A DNA stretch of 64,000 nt, taken from Procambarus clarkii (lineage: Eukaryota > Arthropoda > Malacostraca > Decapoda > Cambaridae). A program made the position numbers and the translations under genes. The stretch is from assembly GCF_040958095.1 (NCBI RefSeq), contig NC_091154.1:46174232-46238231 (forward strand). The letters are read 5' to 3'. Every line of letters starts with the position of its first letter. Within the stretch, counting starts at the first letter, position 1. The notes under the pieces were generated by a model. That model was not told where the DNA came from. It ran no database searches and worked only from the letters and a program-made list of their open reading frames with translations. Positions 15,352 through 29,478 of the stretch are shown one piece after another.

Positions 15352-16618
15352 TGTGGGCAACGTTCCAGGTGTGTAACATGGGGCAACGTTCCAGGTGTGT
15401 AACATGGGGCAACGTTCCAGGTGTGTAACATGGGGCAACGTTCCAGGTGTGTAACATGGGGCAACGTTCCAGGTGTGTAACATGGGGCAACGTTCCAGGT
15501 GTGTAACATGGGGCAACGTTCCAGGTGTGTAACACGGGGCAACGTTCCAGGTGTGTAACACGGGGCAACGTTCCAGGTGTGTAACATGGGGCAACGTTCC
15601 AGGTGTGTAACATGGGGCAACGTTCCAGGTGTGTAACATGGGGCAACGTTCCAGGTGTGTAACATGGGGCAACGTTCCAGGTGTGTAACATGGGGCAACG
15701 TTCCAGGTGTGTAACATGGGGCAACGTTCCAGGTGTGTAACACGGGGCAACGTTCCAGGTGTGTAACACGGGGCAACGTTCCAGGTGTGTAACATGGGGC
15801 AACGTTCCAGGTGTGTAACATGGGGCAACGTTCCAGGTGTGTAACATGGGGCAACGTTCCAGGTGTGTAACATGGGACAACGTTCCAGGTGTGTAACATG
15901 GGGCAACGTTCCAGGTGTGTAACATGGGGCAACGTTCCAGGTGTGTAACATGGGGCAACGTTCCAGGTGTGTAACACGGGGGAACGTTCCAGGTGTGTAA
16001 CACGGGGCAACGTTCCAGGTGTGTAACATGGGGCAACGTTCCAGGTGTGTAACATGGGGCAACGTTCCAGGTGTGTAACACGGGGCAACGTTCCAGGTGT
16101 GTAACATGGGGCAACGTTCCAGGTGTGTAACATGGGGCAACGTTCCAGGTGTGTAACATGGGGCAACGTTCCAGGTGTGTAACATGGGACAACGTTCCAG
16201 GTGTGTAACATGGGGCAACGTTCCAGGTGTATAACATGGGACAACGTTCCAGGTGTGTAACATGCGGCAACGTTCCAGGTGTGTAACATGGGGCAACGTT
16301 CCAGGTGTGTAACATGCGGCAACGTTCCAGGTGTGTAACATGGGGCAACGTTCCAGGTGTGTAACATGCGGCAACGTTCCAGGTGTGTAACATGGGGCAA
16401 CGTTCCAGGTGTGTAACATGCGGCAACGTTCCAGGTGTGTAACATGCGGCAACGTTACAGGTGTGTAACATGGGGCAACGTTCCAGGTGTGTAACATGCG
16501 GCAACGTTCCAGGTGTGTAACATGCGGCAACGTTCCAGGTGTGTAACATGGGGCAACGTTCCAGGTGTGTAACATGCGGCAACGTTCCAGGTGTGTAACA
16601 TGCGGCAACGTTACAGGT

Positions 16619-19600
16619 GTGTACCATGGGGCAACGTTCCAGGTGTGTAACACGGGGCAACGTTCCAGGTGTGTAACACGGGGCAACGTTCCAGGTGTGT
16701 AACACGGGGCAACGTTCCAGGTGTGTAACATGGGGCAACGTTCCAGGTGTGTAACATGGGGCAACGTTCCAGGTGTGTAACACGGGGCAACGTTCCAGGT
16801 GTGTAACATGGGGCAACGTTCCAGGTGTGTAACATGGGGCAACGTTCCAGGTGTGTAACATGGGGCAACGTTCCAGGTGTGTAACATGGGACAACGTTCC
16901 AGGTGTGTAACATGGGGCAACGTTCCAGGTGTGTAACATGGGACAACGTTCCAGGTGTGTAACATGCGGCAACGTTCCAGGTGTGTAACATGGGGCAACG
17001 TTCCAGGTGTGTAACATGCGGCAACGTTCCAGGTGTGTAACATGGGGCAACGTTCCAGGTGTATAACATGCGGCAACGTTCCAGGTGTGTAACATGGGGC
17101 AACGTTCCAGGTGTGTAACATGCGGCAACGTTCCAGGTGTGTAACATGCGGCAACGTTACAGGTGTGTAACATGGGGCAACGTTCCAGGTGTGTAACATG
17201 CGGCAACGTTCCAGGTGTGTAATATGCGGCAACGTTCCAGGTGTGTAACATGGGGCAACGTTCCAGGTGTGTAACATGCGGCAACGTTCCAGGTGTGTAA
17301 CATGCGGCAACGTTACAGGTGTGTACCATGGGGCAACGTTCCAGGTGTGTAACACGGGGCAACGTTCCAGGTGTGTAACATGCGGCAACGTTCCAGGTGT
17401 GTAACATGCGGCAACGTTCCAGGTGTGTAACATGCGGCAACGTTCCAGGTGTGTAACATGGGGCAACGTTCCAGGTGTGTAACATGTGGCAACGTTCCAG
17501 GTGTGTAACATGCGGCAACGTTACAGGTGTGTAACATGGGGCAACGTTCCAGGTGTGTAACACGGGGCAACGTTCCAGGTGTGTAACACGGGGCAACGTT
17601 CCAGGTGTGTAACATGCGGCAACGTTCCAGGTGTGTAACATGCGGCAACGTTCCAGGTGTGTAACATGCGGCAACGTTCCAGGTGTGTAACATGGGGCAA
17701 CGTTCCAGGTGTGTAACACGGGATAACGTTCCAGGTGTGTAACATGGGGCAACGTTCCAGGTGTGCAACACGGGGCAACGTTCCAGGTGTGTAACACGGG
17801 GCAACGTTCCAGGTGTGTAACATGGGGCAACGTTCCAGGTGTGTAACATGCGGCAACGTTCCAGGTGTGTAACATGCGGCAACGTTCCAGGTGTGTAACA
17901 TGCGGCAACGTTCCAGGTGTGTAACACGGGGCAACGTTCCAGGTGTGTAACATGAGGCAACGTTCCAGGTGTGTAACATGGGGCAACGTTCCAGGTGTGT
18001 AACACGGGGCAACGTTCCAGGTGTGTAACACGGGGCAACGTTCCAGGTGTGTAACATGGGGCAACGTTCCAGGTGTGTAACATGGGGCAACGTTCCAGGT
18101 GTGTAACACGGGGCAACGTTCCAGGTGTGTAACATGGGGCAACGTTCCAGGTGTGTAACATGGGGCAACGTTCCAGGTGTGTAACATGGGACAACGTTCC
18201 AGGTGTGTAACATGCGGCAACGTTCCAGGTGTGTAACATGGGGCAACGTTCCAGGTGTGTAACATGCGGCAACGTTCCAGGTGTGTAACATGGGGCAACG
18301 TTCCAGGTGTGTAACATGCGGCAACGTTCCAGGTGTGTAACATGGGGCAACGTTCCAGGTGTGTAACATGCGGCAACGTTCCAGGTGTGTAACATGCGGC
18401 AACGTTACAGGTGTGTAACATGGGGCAACGTTCCAGGTGTGTAACATGCGGCAACGTTCCAGGTGTGTAACATGCGGCAACGTTCCAGGTGTGTAACATG
18501 GGGCATCGTTCCAGGTGTGTAACATGCGGCAACGTTCCAGGTGTGTAACATGCGGCAACGTTACAGGTGTGTACCATGGGGCAACGTTCCAGGTGTGTAA
18601 CACGGGGCAACGTTCCAGGTGTGTAACACGGGGCAACGTTCCAGGTGTGTAACACGGGGCAACGTTCCAGGTGTGTAACATGGGGCAACGTTCCAGGTGT
18701 GTAACATGGGGCAACGTTCCAGGTGTGTAACACGGGGCAACGTTCCAGGTGTGTAACATGGGGCAACGTTCCAGGTGTGTAACATGGGGCAACGTTCCAG
18801 GTGTGTAACATGGGGCAACGTTCCAGGTGTGTAACATGGGACAACGTTCCAGGTGTGTAACATGGGGCAACGTTCCAGGTGTGTAACATGGGACAACGTT
18901 CCAGGTGTGTAACATGCGGCAACGTTCCAGGTGTGTAACATGGGGCAACGTTCCAGGTGTGTAACATGCGGCAACGTTCCAGGTGTGTAACATGGGGCAA
19001 CGTTCCAGGTGTATAACATGCGGCAACGTTCCAGGTGTGTAACATGGGGCAACGTTCCAGGTGTGTAACATGCGGCAACGTTCCAGGTGTGTAACATGCG
19101 GCAACGTTACAGGTGTGTAACATGGGGCAACGTTCCAGGTGTGTAACATGCGGCAACGTTCCAGGTGTGTAACATGCGGCAACGTTCCAGGTGTGTAACA
19201 TGGGGCAACGTTCCAGGTGTGTAACATGCGGCAACGTTCCAGGTGTGTAACATGCGGCAACGTTACAGGTGTGTACCATGGGGCAACGTTCCAGGTGTGT
19301 AACACGGGGCAACGTTCCAGGTGTGTAACATGCGGCAACGTTCCAGGTGTGTAACATGCGGCAACGTTCCAGGTGTGTAACATGCGGCAACGTTCCAGGT
19401 GTGTAACATGGGGCAACGTTCCAGGTGTGTAACACGGGATAACGTTCCAGGTGTGTAACATGGGGCAACGTTCCAGGTGTGCAACACGGGGCAACGTTCC
19501 AGGTGTGTAACACGGGATAACGTTCCAGGTGTGTAACATGGGGCAACGTTCCAGGTGTGCAACACGGGGCAACGTTCCAGGTGTGTAACACGGGGCAACG

Positions 19601-22600
19601 TTCCAGGTGTGTAACATGGGGCAACGTTCCAGGTGTGTAACATGCGGCAACGTTCCAGGTGTGTAACATGCGGCAACGTTCCAGGTGTGTAACATGGGGC
19701 AACGTTCCAGGTGTGTAAAATGCGGCAACGTTCCAGGTGTGTAACATGGGGCAACGTTCCAGGTGTGTAACACGGGATAACGTTCCAGGTGTGTAACATG
19801 GGGCAACGTTCCAGGTGTGCAACACGGGGCAACGTTCCAGGTGTGTAACACGGGGCAACGTTCCAGGTGTGTAACATGGGGCAACGTTCCAGGTGTGTAA
19901 CATGCGGCAACGTTCCAGGTGTGTAACATGCGGCAACGTTCCAGGTGTGTAACATGCGGCAACGTTCCAGGTGTGTAACACGGGGCAACGTTCCAGGTGT
20001 GTAACATGAGGCAACGTTCCAGGTGTGTAACATGGGGCAACGTTCCAGGTGTGTAACACGGGGCAACGTTCCAGGTGTGTAACACGGGGCAACGTTCCAG
20101 GTGTGTAACATGGGGCAACGTTCCAGGTGTGTAACATGGGGCAACGTTCCAGGTGTGTAACACGGGGCAACGTTCCAGGTGTGTAACATGAGGCAACGTT
20201 CCAGGTGTGTAACATGGGGCAACGTTCCAGGTGTGTAACATGGGACAACGTTCCAGGTGTGTAACATGCGGCAACGTTCCAGGTGTGTAACATGGGGCAA
20301 CGTTCCAGGTGTGTAACATGCGGCAACGTTCCAGGTGTGTAACATGGGGCAACGTTCCAGGTGTGTAACATGCGGCAACGTTCCAGGTGTGTAACATGGG
20401 GCAACGTTCCAGGTGTGTAACATGCGGCAACGTTCCAGGTGTGTAACATGCGGCAACGTTACAGGTGTGTAACATGGGGCAACGTTCCAGGTGTGTAACA
20501 TGCGGCAACGTTCCAGGTGTGTAACATGCGGCAACGTTCCAGGTGTGTAACATGGGGCATCGTTCCAGGTGTGTAACATGCGGCAACGTTCCAGGTGTGT
20601 AACATGCGGCAACGTTACAGGTGTGTACCATGGGGCAACGTTCCAGGTGTGTAACACGGGGCAACGTTCCAGGTGTGTAACACGGGGCAACGTTCCAGGT
20701 GTGTAACACGGGGCAACGTTCCAGGTGTGTAACATGGGGCAACGTTCCAGGTGTGTAACATGGGGCAACGTTCCAGGTGTGTAACACGGGGCAACGTTCC
20801 AGGTGTGTAACATGGGGCAACGTTCCAGGTGTGTAACATGGGGCAACGTTCCAGGTGTGTAACATGGGGCAACGTTCCAGGTGTGTAACATGGGACAACG
20901 TTCCAGGTGTGTAACATGGGGCAACGTTCCAGGTGTGTAACATGGGGCAACGTTCCAGGTGTGTAACATGCGGCAACGTTCCAGGTGTGTAACATGCGGC
21001 AACGTTCCAGGTGTGTAACATGGGGCAACGTTCCAGGTGTGTAACATGCGGCAACGTTCCAGGTGTGTAACATGCGGCAACGTTACAGGTGTGTACCATG
21101 GGGCAACGTTCCAGGTGTGTAACACGGGGCAACGTTCCAGGTGTGTAACATGCGGCAACGTTCCAGGTGTGTAACATGCGGCAACGTTCCAGGTGTGTAA
21201 CATGCGGCAACGTTCCAGGTGTGTAACATGGGGCAACGTTCCAGGTGTGTAACACGGGGATAACGTTCCAGGTGTGTAACATGGGGCAACGTTCCAGGTG
21301 TGCAACACGGGGCAACGTTCCAGGTGTGTAACACGGGATAACGTTCCAGGTGTGTAACATGGGGCAACGTTCCAGGTGTGTAACACGGGGCAACGTTCCA
21401 GGTGTGTAACACGGGGCAACGTTCCAGGTGTGTAACATGGGGCAACGTTCCAGGTGTGTAACATGCGGCAACGTTCCAGGTGTGTAACATGCGGCAACGT
21501 TCCAGGTGTGTAACATGGGGCAACGTTCCAGGTGTGTAACATGCGGCAACGTTCCAGGTGTGTAACATGGGGCAACGTTCCAGGTGTGTAACACGGGATA
21601 ACGTTCCAGGTGTGTAACATGGGGCAACGTTCCAGGTGTGCAACACGGGGCAACGTTCCAGGTGTGTAACACGGGGCAACGTTCCAGGTGTGTAACATGG
21701 GGCAACGTTCCAGGTGTGTAACATGCGGCAACGTTCCAGGTGTGTAACATGCGGCAACGTTCCAGGTGTGTAACATGCGGCAACGTTCCAGGTGTGTAAC
21801 ACGGGGCAACGTTCCAGGTGTGTAACATGAGGCAACGTTCCAGGTGTGTAACATGGGGCAACGTTCCAGGTGTGTAACACGGGGCAACGTTCCAGGTGTG
21901 TAACACGGGGCAACGTTCCAGGTGTGTAACATGGGGCAACGTTCCAGGTGTGTAACATGGGGCAACGTTCCAGGTGTGTAACACGGGGCAACGTTCCAGG
22001 TGTGTAACATGAGGCAACGTTCCAGGTGTGTAACATGGGGCAACGTTCCAGGTGTGTAACATGGGACAACGTTCCAGGTGTGTAACATGCGGCAACGTTC
22101 CAGGTGTGTAACATGGGGCAACGTTCCAGGTGTGTAACATGCGGCAACGTTCCAGGTGTGTAACATGGGGCAACGTTCCAGGTGTGTAACATGCGGCAAC
22201 GTTCCAGGTGTGTAACATGGGGCAACGTTCCAGGTGTGTAACATGCGGCAACGTTCCAGGTGTGTAACATGCGGCAACGTTACAGGTGTGTAACATGGGG
22301 CAACGTTCCAGGTGTGTAACATGCGGCAACGTTCCAGGTGTGTAACATGCGGCAACGTTCCAGGTGTGTAACATGGGGCATCGTTCCAGGTGTGTAACAT
22401 GCGGCAACGTTCCAGGTGTGTAACATGCGGCAACGTTACAGGTGTGTACCATGGGGCAACGTTCCAGGTGTGTAACACGGGGCAACGTTCCAGGTGTGTA
22501 ACACGGGGCAACGTTCCAGGTGTGTAACACGGGGCAACGTTCCAGGTGTGTAACATGGGGCAACGTTCCAGGTGTGTAACATGGGGCAACGTTCCAGGTG

Positions 22601-24600
22601 TGTAACACGGGGCAACGTTCCAGGTGTGTAACATGGGGCAACGTTCCAGGTGTGTAACATGGGGCAACGTTCCAGGTGTGTAACATGGGGCAACGTTCCA
22701 GGTGTGTAACATGGGACAACGTTCCAGGTGTGTAACATGGGGCAACGTTCCAGGTGTGTAACATGGGACAACGTTCCAGGTGTGTAACATGCGGCAACGT
22801 TCCAGGTGTGTAACATGGGGCAACGTTCCAGGTGTGTAACATGCGGCAACGTTCCAGGTGTGTAACATGGGGCAACGTTCCAGGTGTATAACATGCGGCA
22901 ACGTTCCAGGTGTGTAACATGGGGCAACGTTCCAGGTGTGTAACATGCGGCAACGTTCCAGGTGTGTAACATGCGGCAACGTTACAGGTGTGTAACATGG
23001 GGCAACGTTCCAGGTGTGTAACATGCGGCAACGTTCCAGGTGTGTAACATGCGGCAACGTTCCAGGTGTGTAACATGGGGCAACGTTCCAGGTGTGTAAC
23101 ATGCGGGCAACGTTCCAGGTGTGTAACATGCGGGCAACGTTACAGGTGTGTACCATGGGGCAACGTTCCAGGTGTGTAACACGGGGCAACGTTCCAGGTG
23201 TGTAACATGCGGCAACGTTCCAGGTGTGTAACATGCGGCAACGTTCCAGGTGTGTAACATGCGGCAACGTTCCAGGTGTGTAACATGGGGCAACGTTCCA
23301 GGTGTGTAACACGGGATAACGTTCCAGGTGTGTAACATGGGCCAACGTTCCAGGTGTGCAACACGGGGCAACGTTCCAGGTGTGTAACACGGGGCAACGT
23401 TCCAGGTGTGTAACATGGGGCAACGTTCCAGGTGTGTAACATGCGGCAACGTTCCAGGTGTGTAACATGCGGCAACGTTCCAGGTGTGTAACATGGGGCA
23501 ACGTTCCAGGTGTGTAACACGGGGCAACGTTCCAGGTGTGTAACATGGGGCAACGTTCCAGGTGTGTAACACGGGGCAACGTTCCAGGTGTGTAACACGG
23601 GGCAACGTTCCAGGTGTGTAACATGGGGCAACGTTCCAGGTATGTAACATGGGGCAATGTTCCAGGTGTGTAACATGCGGCAACGTTCCAGGTGTGTAAC
23701 ATGGGACAACGTTCCAGGTGTGTAACATGCGGCAACGTTCCAGGTGTGTAACATGCGGCAACGTTCCAGGTGTGTAACACGGGGCAACGTTCCAGGTGTG
23801 TAACATGAGGCAACGTTCCAGGTGTGTAACATGGGGCAACGTTCCAGGTGTGTAACGTGGGGCAACGTTCCAGGTGTGTAACATAGGGCAACGTTCCAGG
23901 TGTGTAACATGGGGCAACGTTCCAGGTGTGTAACATGGCGCAACGTTCCAGGTGTGTAACATGGGGCAACGTTCCAGGTGTGTAACATGGGGCAACGTTC
24001 CAGGTGTGCAACATGGGGCAACGTTCCAGGTGTGTAACATGGGGCAACGTTCCAGGTGTGTAACATGGGGCAACGTTCCAGGTGTGCAACATGGGGCAAC
24101 GTTCCAGGTGTGTAACACGGGATAACGTTCCAGGTGTGTAACATGGGGCACCGTTCCAGGTGTGCAACACGGGGCAACGTTCCAGGTGTGTAACACGGGG
24201 CAACGTTCCAGGTGTGTAACATGGGGCAACGTTCCAGGTGTGTAACATGCGGCAACGTTCCAGGTGTGTAACATGCGGCAACGTTCCAGGTGTGTAACAT
24301 GGGGCAACGTTCCAGGTGTGTAACACGGGGCAACGTTCCAGGTGTGTAACATGGGGCAACGTTCCAGGTGTGTAACACGGGGCAACGTTCCAGGTGTGTA
24401 ACACGGGGCAACGTTCCAGGTGTGTAACATGGGGCAACGTTCCAGGTGTGTAACATGGGGCAACGTTCCAGGTGTGTAACATGCGGCAACGTTCCAGGTG
24501 TGTAACATGGGACAACGTTCCAGGTGTGTAACATGCGGCAACGTTCCAGGTGTGTAACATGCGGCAACGTTCCAGGTGTGTAACACGGGGCAACGTTCCA
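16619..24600. repeat. Higher-order repeat within the 26-bp array, about 1.8-2.05 kb period
   Basis: The rare variant GTGTACCATGGGG recurs at 16619, 17321, 18569, 19271, 20623, 21091, 22444 and 23148. Spacings alternate 702, 1248, 702, 1352, 468, 1353 and 704 bp. This corresponds to blocks of 1950 bp (75 units), 2054 bp (79 units) and 1821 bp (70 units plus one base). The same series of variants (ATGCGG runs, CACGGGATAACG, GCAACACGGGG) recurs in order within each block. Confidence 0.9.
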
Positions 24601-24949
24601 GGTGTGTAGCATGAGGCAACGTTCCAGGTGTGTAACATGGGGCAACGTTCCAGGTGTGTAACATGGGGCAACGTTCCAGGTGTGTAACATAGGGCAACGT
24701 TCCAGGTGTGTAACATGGGGCAACGTTCCAGGTGTGTAACATGGGGCAACGTTCCAGGTGTGTAACATGGGGCAACGTTCCAGGTGTGTAACATGGGGCA
24801 ACGTTCCAGGTGTGTAACATGGGGCAACGTTCCAGGTGTGCAACATGGGGCAACGTTCCAGGTGTGTAACATGGGGCAACGTTCCAGGTGTGTAACATGG
24901 GGCAACGTTCCAGGTGTGTAACACGGGGCAACGTTACAGGTGTGTAACA

Positions 24950-27900
24950 AGGGGCAACGTTTCAGGTGTGTAACATGGGGCAACGTTCCAGGTGTGTAAC
25001 ACGGGGCAACGTTCCAGGTGTGTAACACGGGGCAACGTTACAGGTGTGTAACATGGGGCAACGTTCCAGGTGTGTAACACGGGGCAACGTTACAGGTGTG
25101 TAACACGGGGCAACGTTTCAGGTGTGTAACATGGGGTAACGTTCCAGGTGTGTAACACGGGGCAACGTTACAGGTGTGTAACACGGGGCAACGTTACAGG
25201 TGTGTAACATGGGGTAACGTTCCAGGTGTGTAACACGGGGTAACGTTCCAGGTGTGTAACACGGGGCAACGTTACAGGTGTGTAACACGGAGCAACGTTA
25301 CAGGTGTGTAACACGGGGTAACGTTCCAGGTGTGTAACATGGGGCAACGTTCCAGGTGTGTAACATGGGGTAACGTTCCAGGTGTGTAACACGGGACAAC
25401 GTTACAGGTGTGTAACACGGGGCAACGTTACAGGTGTGTAACATGGGGTAACGTTCCAGGTGTGTAACACGGGGTAACGTTCCAGGTGTGTAACACGGGG
25501 CAACGTTACAGGTGTGTAACACGGGGCAACGTTACATGTGTGTAACACGGGGCAACGTTACAGGTGTGTAACCCGGGGCAACGTTAAAGGTGTGTAACAC
25601 GGGGTAACGTTCCAGGTGTGTAACATGGGGCAACGTTACAGGTGATTAACATGGGGTAACGTTACAGGTGTGTAACACGGGGCAACGTTCCAGGTGTGTA
25701 ACATGGGGCAACGTTCCAGGTGTGTAACATGGGGCAACGTTACAGGTGTGTAACACGGGGCAACGTTACAGGTGTGTAACACGGGGCAACGTTACAGGTG
25801 TGTAACACGGGGTAACGTTCCAGGTGTGTAACATGGGGCAACTTTCCAGGTGTGTAACATGGGGCAACGTTACAGGTGTGTAACACGGGGCAACGTTACA
25901 GGTGTGTAACACGGGGCAACGTTACAAGGTGTGTAACATGGGGTAACGTTCCAGGTGTGTAACATGGGGCAACGTTCCAGGTGTGTAACATGGGGCAACG
26001 TTACAGGTGTGTAACACGGGGTAACGTTCCAGGTGTGTAACATGGGGCAACGTTACAGGTGTGTAACACGGGGCAACATTACAGGTGTGTAACATGGGGT
26101 AACGTTACAGGTGTGTAACACGGGGCAACGTTACAGGTGTGTAACATGGGGCAACGTTCCAGGTGTGTAACATGGGGCAACGTTACAGGTGTGTAACACG
26201 GGGCAACGTTCCAGGTGTGTAACATGGGGCAACGTTACAGGTGTGTAACACGGGGCAACATTCCAGGTGTGTAACATGGGGCAACGTTACAGGTGTGTAA
26301 CATGGGGCAACGTTACAGGTGTGTAACACGGGGCAACATTCCAGGTGTGTAACATTGGGCAACGTTCCAGGTGTGTAACATGGGGCAACGTTCCAGGTGT
26401 GTAACACGGGGCAACATTCCAGGTGTGTAACATGGGGCAACGTTACAGGTGTGTAACACGGGGCAACGTTCCAGGTGTGTAACACGGGGCAACGTTCCAG
26501 GTGTGTAACATGGGGCAACGTTCCAGGTGTGTAACATGGGGCAACGTTCCAGGTGTGTAACATGGGGCAACGTTACAGGTGTGTAACATGGGGCAACGTT
26601 ACAGGTGTGTAACATGGGGCAACGTTCCAGGTGTGTAACATGGGGCAACGTTCCAGGTGCGTAACATGGGGCAACGTTACAGGTGTGTAACACGGGGCAA
26701 CGTTACAGGTGTGTAACATGGGGCAACGTTCCAGGTGTGTAACACGGGGCAACGTTACAGGTGTGTAACATGGGGCAACGTTCCAGGTGTGTAACATGGG
26801 GCAACGTTCCAGGTGTGTAACATGGGGTAACGTTACAGGTGTGTAACACGGGGCAACGTTCCAGGTGTGTAACACGGGGCAACGTTACAGGTGTGTAACA
26901 CGGGGCAACGTTCCAGGTGTGTAACATGGGGCAACGTTACAGGTGTGTAACACGGGGCAACGTTACAGGTGTGTAACATGGGGCAACGTTCCAGGTGTGT
27001 AACACGGGGCAACGTTCCAGGTGTGTAACATGGGGCAACGTACCAGGTGTGTAACATGGGGGCAACGTTCCAGGTGTGTAACATGGGACAACGTTCCAGG
27101 TGTGTAACATGGGGCAACGTTCCAGGTGTGTAACATGGGGCAACGTTCCAGGTGTGTAACATGGGACAACGTTCCAGGTGTGTAACATGGGGCAACGTTA
27201 CAGGTGTGTAACACGGGGCAACGTTACAGGTGTGTAACATGGGGCAACGTTACAGGTGTGTAACACGGGGCAACGTTCCAGGTGTGTAACATGGGGCAAC
27301 GTTACAGGTGTGTAACATGGGGCAACGTTACAGGTGTGTAACATGGGGCAACGTTACAGGTGTGTAACATGGGGCAACGTTACAGGTGTGTAACACGGGG
27401 CAACGTTCCAGGTGTGTAACATGGGGCAACGTTACAGGTGTGTAACATGGGGCAACGTTCCAGGTGTGTAACATGGGGACAACGTTACAGGTGTGTAACA
27501 TGGGGCAACGTTCCAGGTGTGTAACACGGGGCAACGTTCCAGGTGTGTAACATGGGACAACGTTACAGGTGTGTAACATGGGGCAACGTTCCAGGTGTGT
27601 AACATGGGGCAACGTTACAGGTGTGTAACATGGGACAACGTTACAGGTGTGTAACATGGGGCAACGTTACAGGTGTGTATCACGGGGCAACGTTACAGGT
27701 GTGTAACATGGGGCAACGTTACAGGTGTGTAACACGGGGCAACGTTCCAGGTGTGTAACATGGGGCAACGTTCCAGGTGTGTAACATGGGGCAACGTTCC
27801 AGGTGTGTAACATGGGACAACGTTCCAGGTGTGTAACATGGGGCAACGTTACAGGTGTGTAACACGGGGCAACGTTCCAGGTGTGTAACATGGGGCAACG

Positions 27901-29329
27901 TTCCAGGTGTGTAACATGGGGCAACGTTCCAGGTGTGTAACATGGGACAACGTTCCAGGTGTGTAACATGGGGCAACGTTCCAGGTGTGTAACACGGGGC
28001 AACGTTCCAGGTGTGTAACATGGGGCAACGTTCCAGGTGTGTAACATGGGGCAACGTTCCAGGTGTGTAACATAGGGCAACGTTCCAGGTGTGTAACACG
28101 GGGTAACGTTCCAGGTGTGTAACATGGGGCAACGTTACAGGTGTGTAACATGGCACAACGTTCCAGGTGTGTAACACGGGGCAACGTTCCAGGTGTGTAA
28201 CATGGGGCAACGTTACAGGTGTGTAACATGGGGCAACGTTCCAGGTGTGTAACACGTGGCAACGTTCCAGGTGTGTAACATGGGGCAACGTTACAGGTGT
28301 GTAAGACGGGGCAACGTTACAGGTGTGTAACACGGGGCAACGTTCCAGGTGTGTAACATGGGGCAACGTTACAGGTGTGTAACACGGGGCAACGTTCCAG
28401 GTGTGTAACACGGGAAAACGTTCCAGGTGTGTAACACGGGGCAACGTTCCAGGTGTGTAACACGGGGCAACGTTCCAGGTGTGTAACATGGGGCAACGTT
28501 ACAGGTGTGTAACATGGGGCAACGTTACAGGTGTGTAACACGGGGCAACGTTCCAGGTGTGCAACATGGGGCAACGTTCCAGGTGTGTAACACGGGGCAA
28601 CGTTCCAGGTGTGTAACACGGGGCAACGTTACAGGTGTGTAACACGGGGCAACGTTCCAGGTGTGCAACATGGGGCAACGTTCCAGGTGTGTAACACGGG
28701 GCAACGTTCCAGGTGTGCAACATGGGGCAACGTTCCAGGTGTGTAACATGGGGCAACGTTACAGGTGTGTAACACGGGGCAACGTTCCAGGTGTGTAACA
28801 CGTGGCAACGTTCCAGGTGTGTAACATGGGGCAACGTTCCAGGTGTGTAACACGGGGCAACGTTCCAGGTGTGTAACACAGGGCAACGTTACAGGTGTGT
28901 AACATGGGGTAACGTTCCAGGTGTGTAACACGGGGCAACGTTCCAGGTGTGTAACACGGGGCAACGTTCCAGGTGTGTAACATGGGGCAACGTTCCAGGT
29001 GTGTAACACGGGGCAACGTTACAGGTTTGTAACACGGGGCAACGTTACAGGTGTGTAACACGGGGCAACGTTACAGGTGTGCAACATGGGGCAACGTTCC
29101 AGGTGTGTAACATGGGGCAACGTTCCAGGTGTGTAACATGGGGCAACGTTCCAGGTGTGTAACATGGGGCAACGTTCCAGGTGTGTAACACGGGGCAACG
29201 TTCCAGGTGTGTAACATGGGGCAACGTTCCAGGTGTGTAACATGGAGGCAACGTTACAGGTGTGTAACATGGGGCAACGTTCTAGGTGTGTAACATGGGG
29301 CAACGTTACAGGTGTGTAACACGGGGCAA
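24950..29329. repeat. TTACAGG-rich subdomain of the 26-bp array
   Basis: From about 24935 rightward a second monomer type with AACGTTACAGG becomes frequent and is interspersed with the AACGTTCCAGG type, while the ATGCGG variant of the left part disappears. The change is abrupt, so the two domains were homogenised separately. Confidence 0.88.
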
Positions 29330-29478
29330 TGATCTGCCTTCCTACACACCAGTTACAAAATCCTAGACTGTTTACTATAAGGAAAGATATATTAATGAAA
29401 AGCCCCACGTTATTTACACCAGACCCCGTCCAGTGGGGCAGAGACGAGTCTCTTATTGATAATATGAACATAACTTGA
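29330..29478. other. Short unique junction
   Basis: Unique sequence between the satellite and the non-LTR retrotransposon. No feature is recognised. Confidence 0.5.

Larger units (their letters stand above)
15352..29329. repeat. 26-bp satellite, array 2 (about 537 units)
   Basis: Continuous 26-bp tandem repeat of nearly 14 kb. The unit joins the core AACGTTCCAGGTG to TGTAACATGGGGC. Most variation falls at a few fixed sites: CATGGGG/CATGCGG/CACGGGG/CATGGGA, TTCCAGG/TTACAGG, and GTAAC/GTACC/GCAAC. Indels are very rare (for example near 21259, 23105 and 27060). The minus-strand unit has no stop codon, and 26 is not a multiple of 3. All three minus frames therefore read the same 26-residue cycle (MLHTWNVAPCYTP then GTLPHVTHLERCP), giving open frames up to 1,921 codons. 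I find no start context, splice signal or domain and treat the array as non-coding. Confidence 0.98.

Noticed and set aside
15332-25028. Open minus-strand frames of 1,705, 1,851 and 1,921 codons
   Set aside because: They are the 26-bp satellite read in its three stop-free minus phases. All overlap each other, have the same peptide cycle, and lack start context or domains.
15352-29329. AGGTGTG T-box half-sites in each 26-bp unit
   Set aside because: This is a short motif carried by the unit. There is no independent evidence of binding or nearby target genes.
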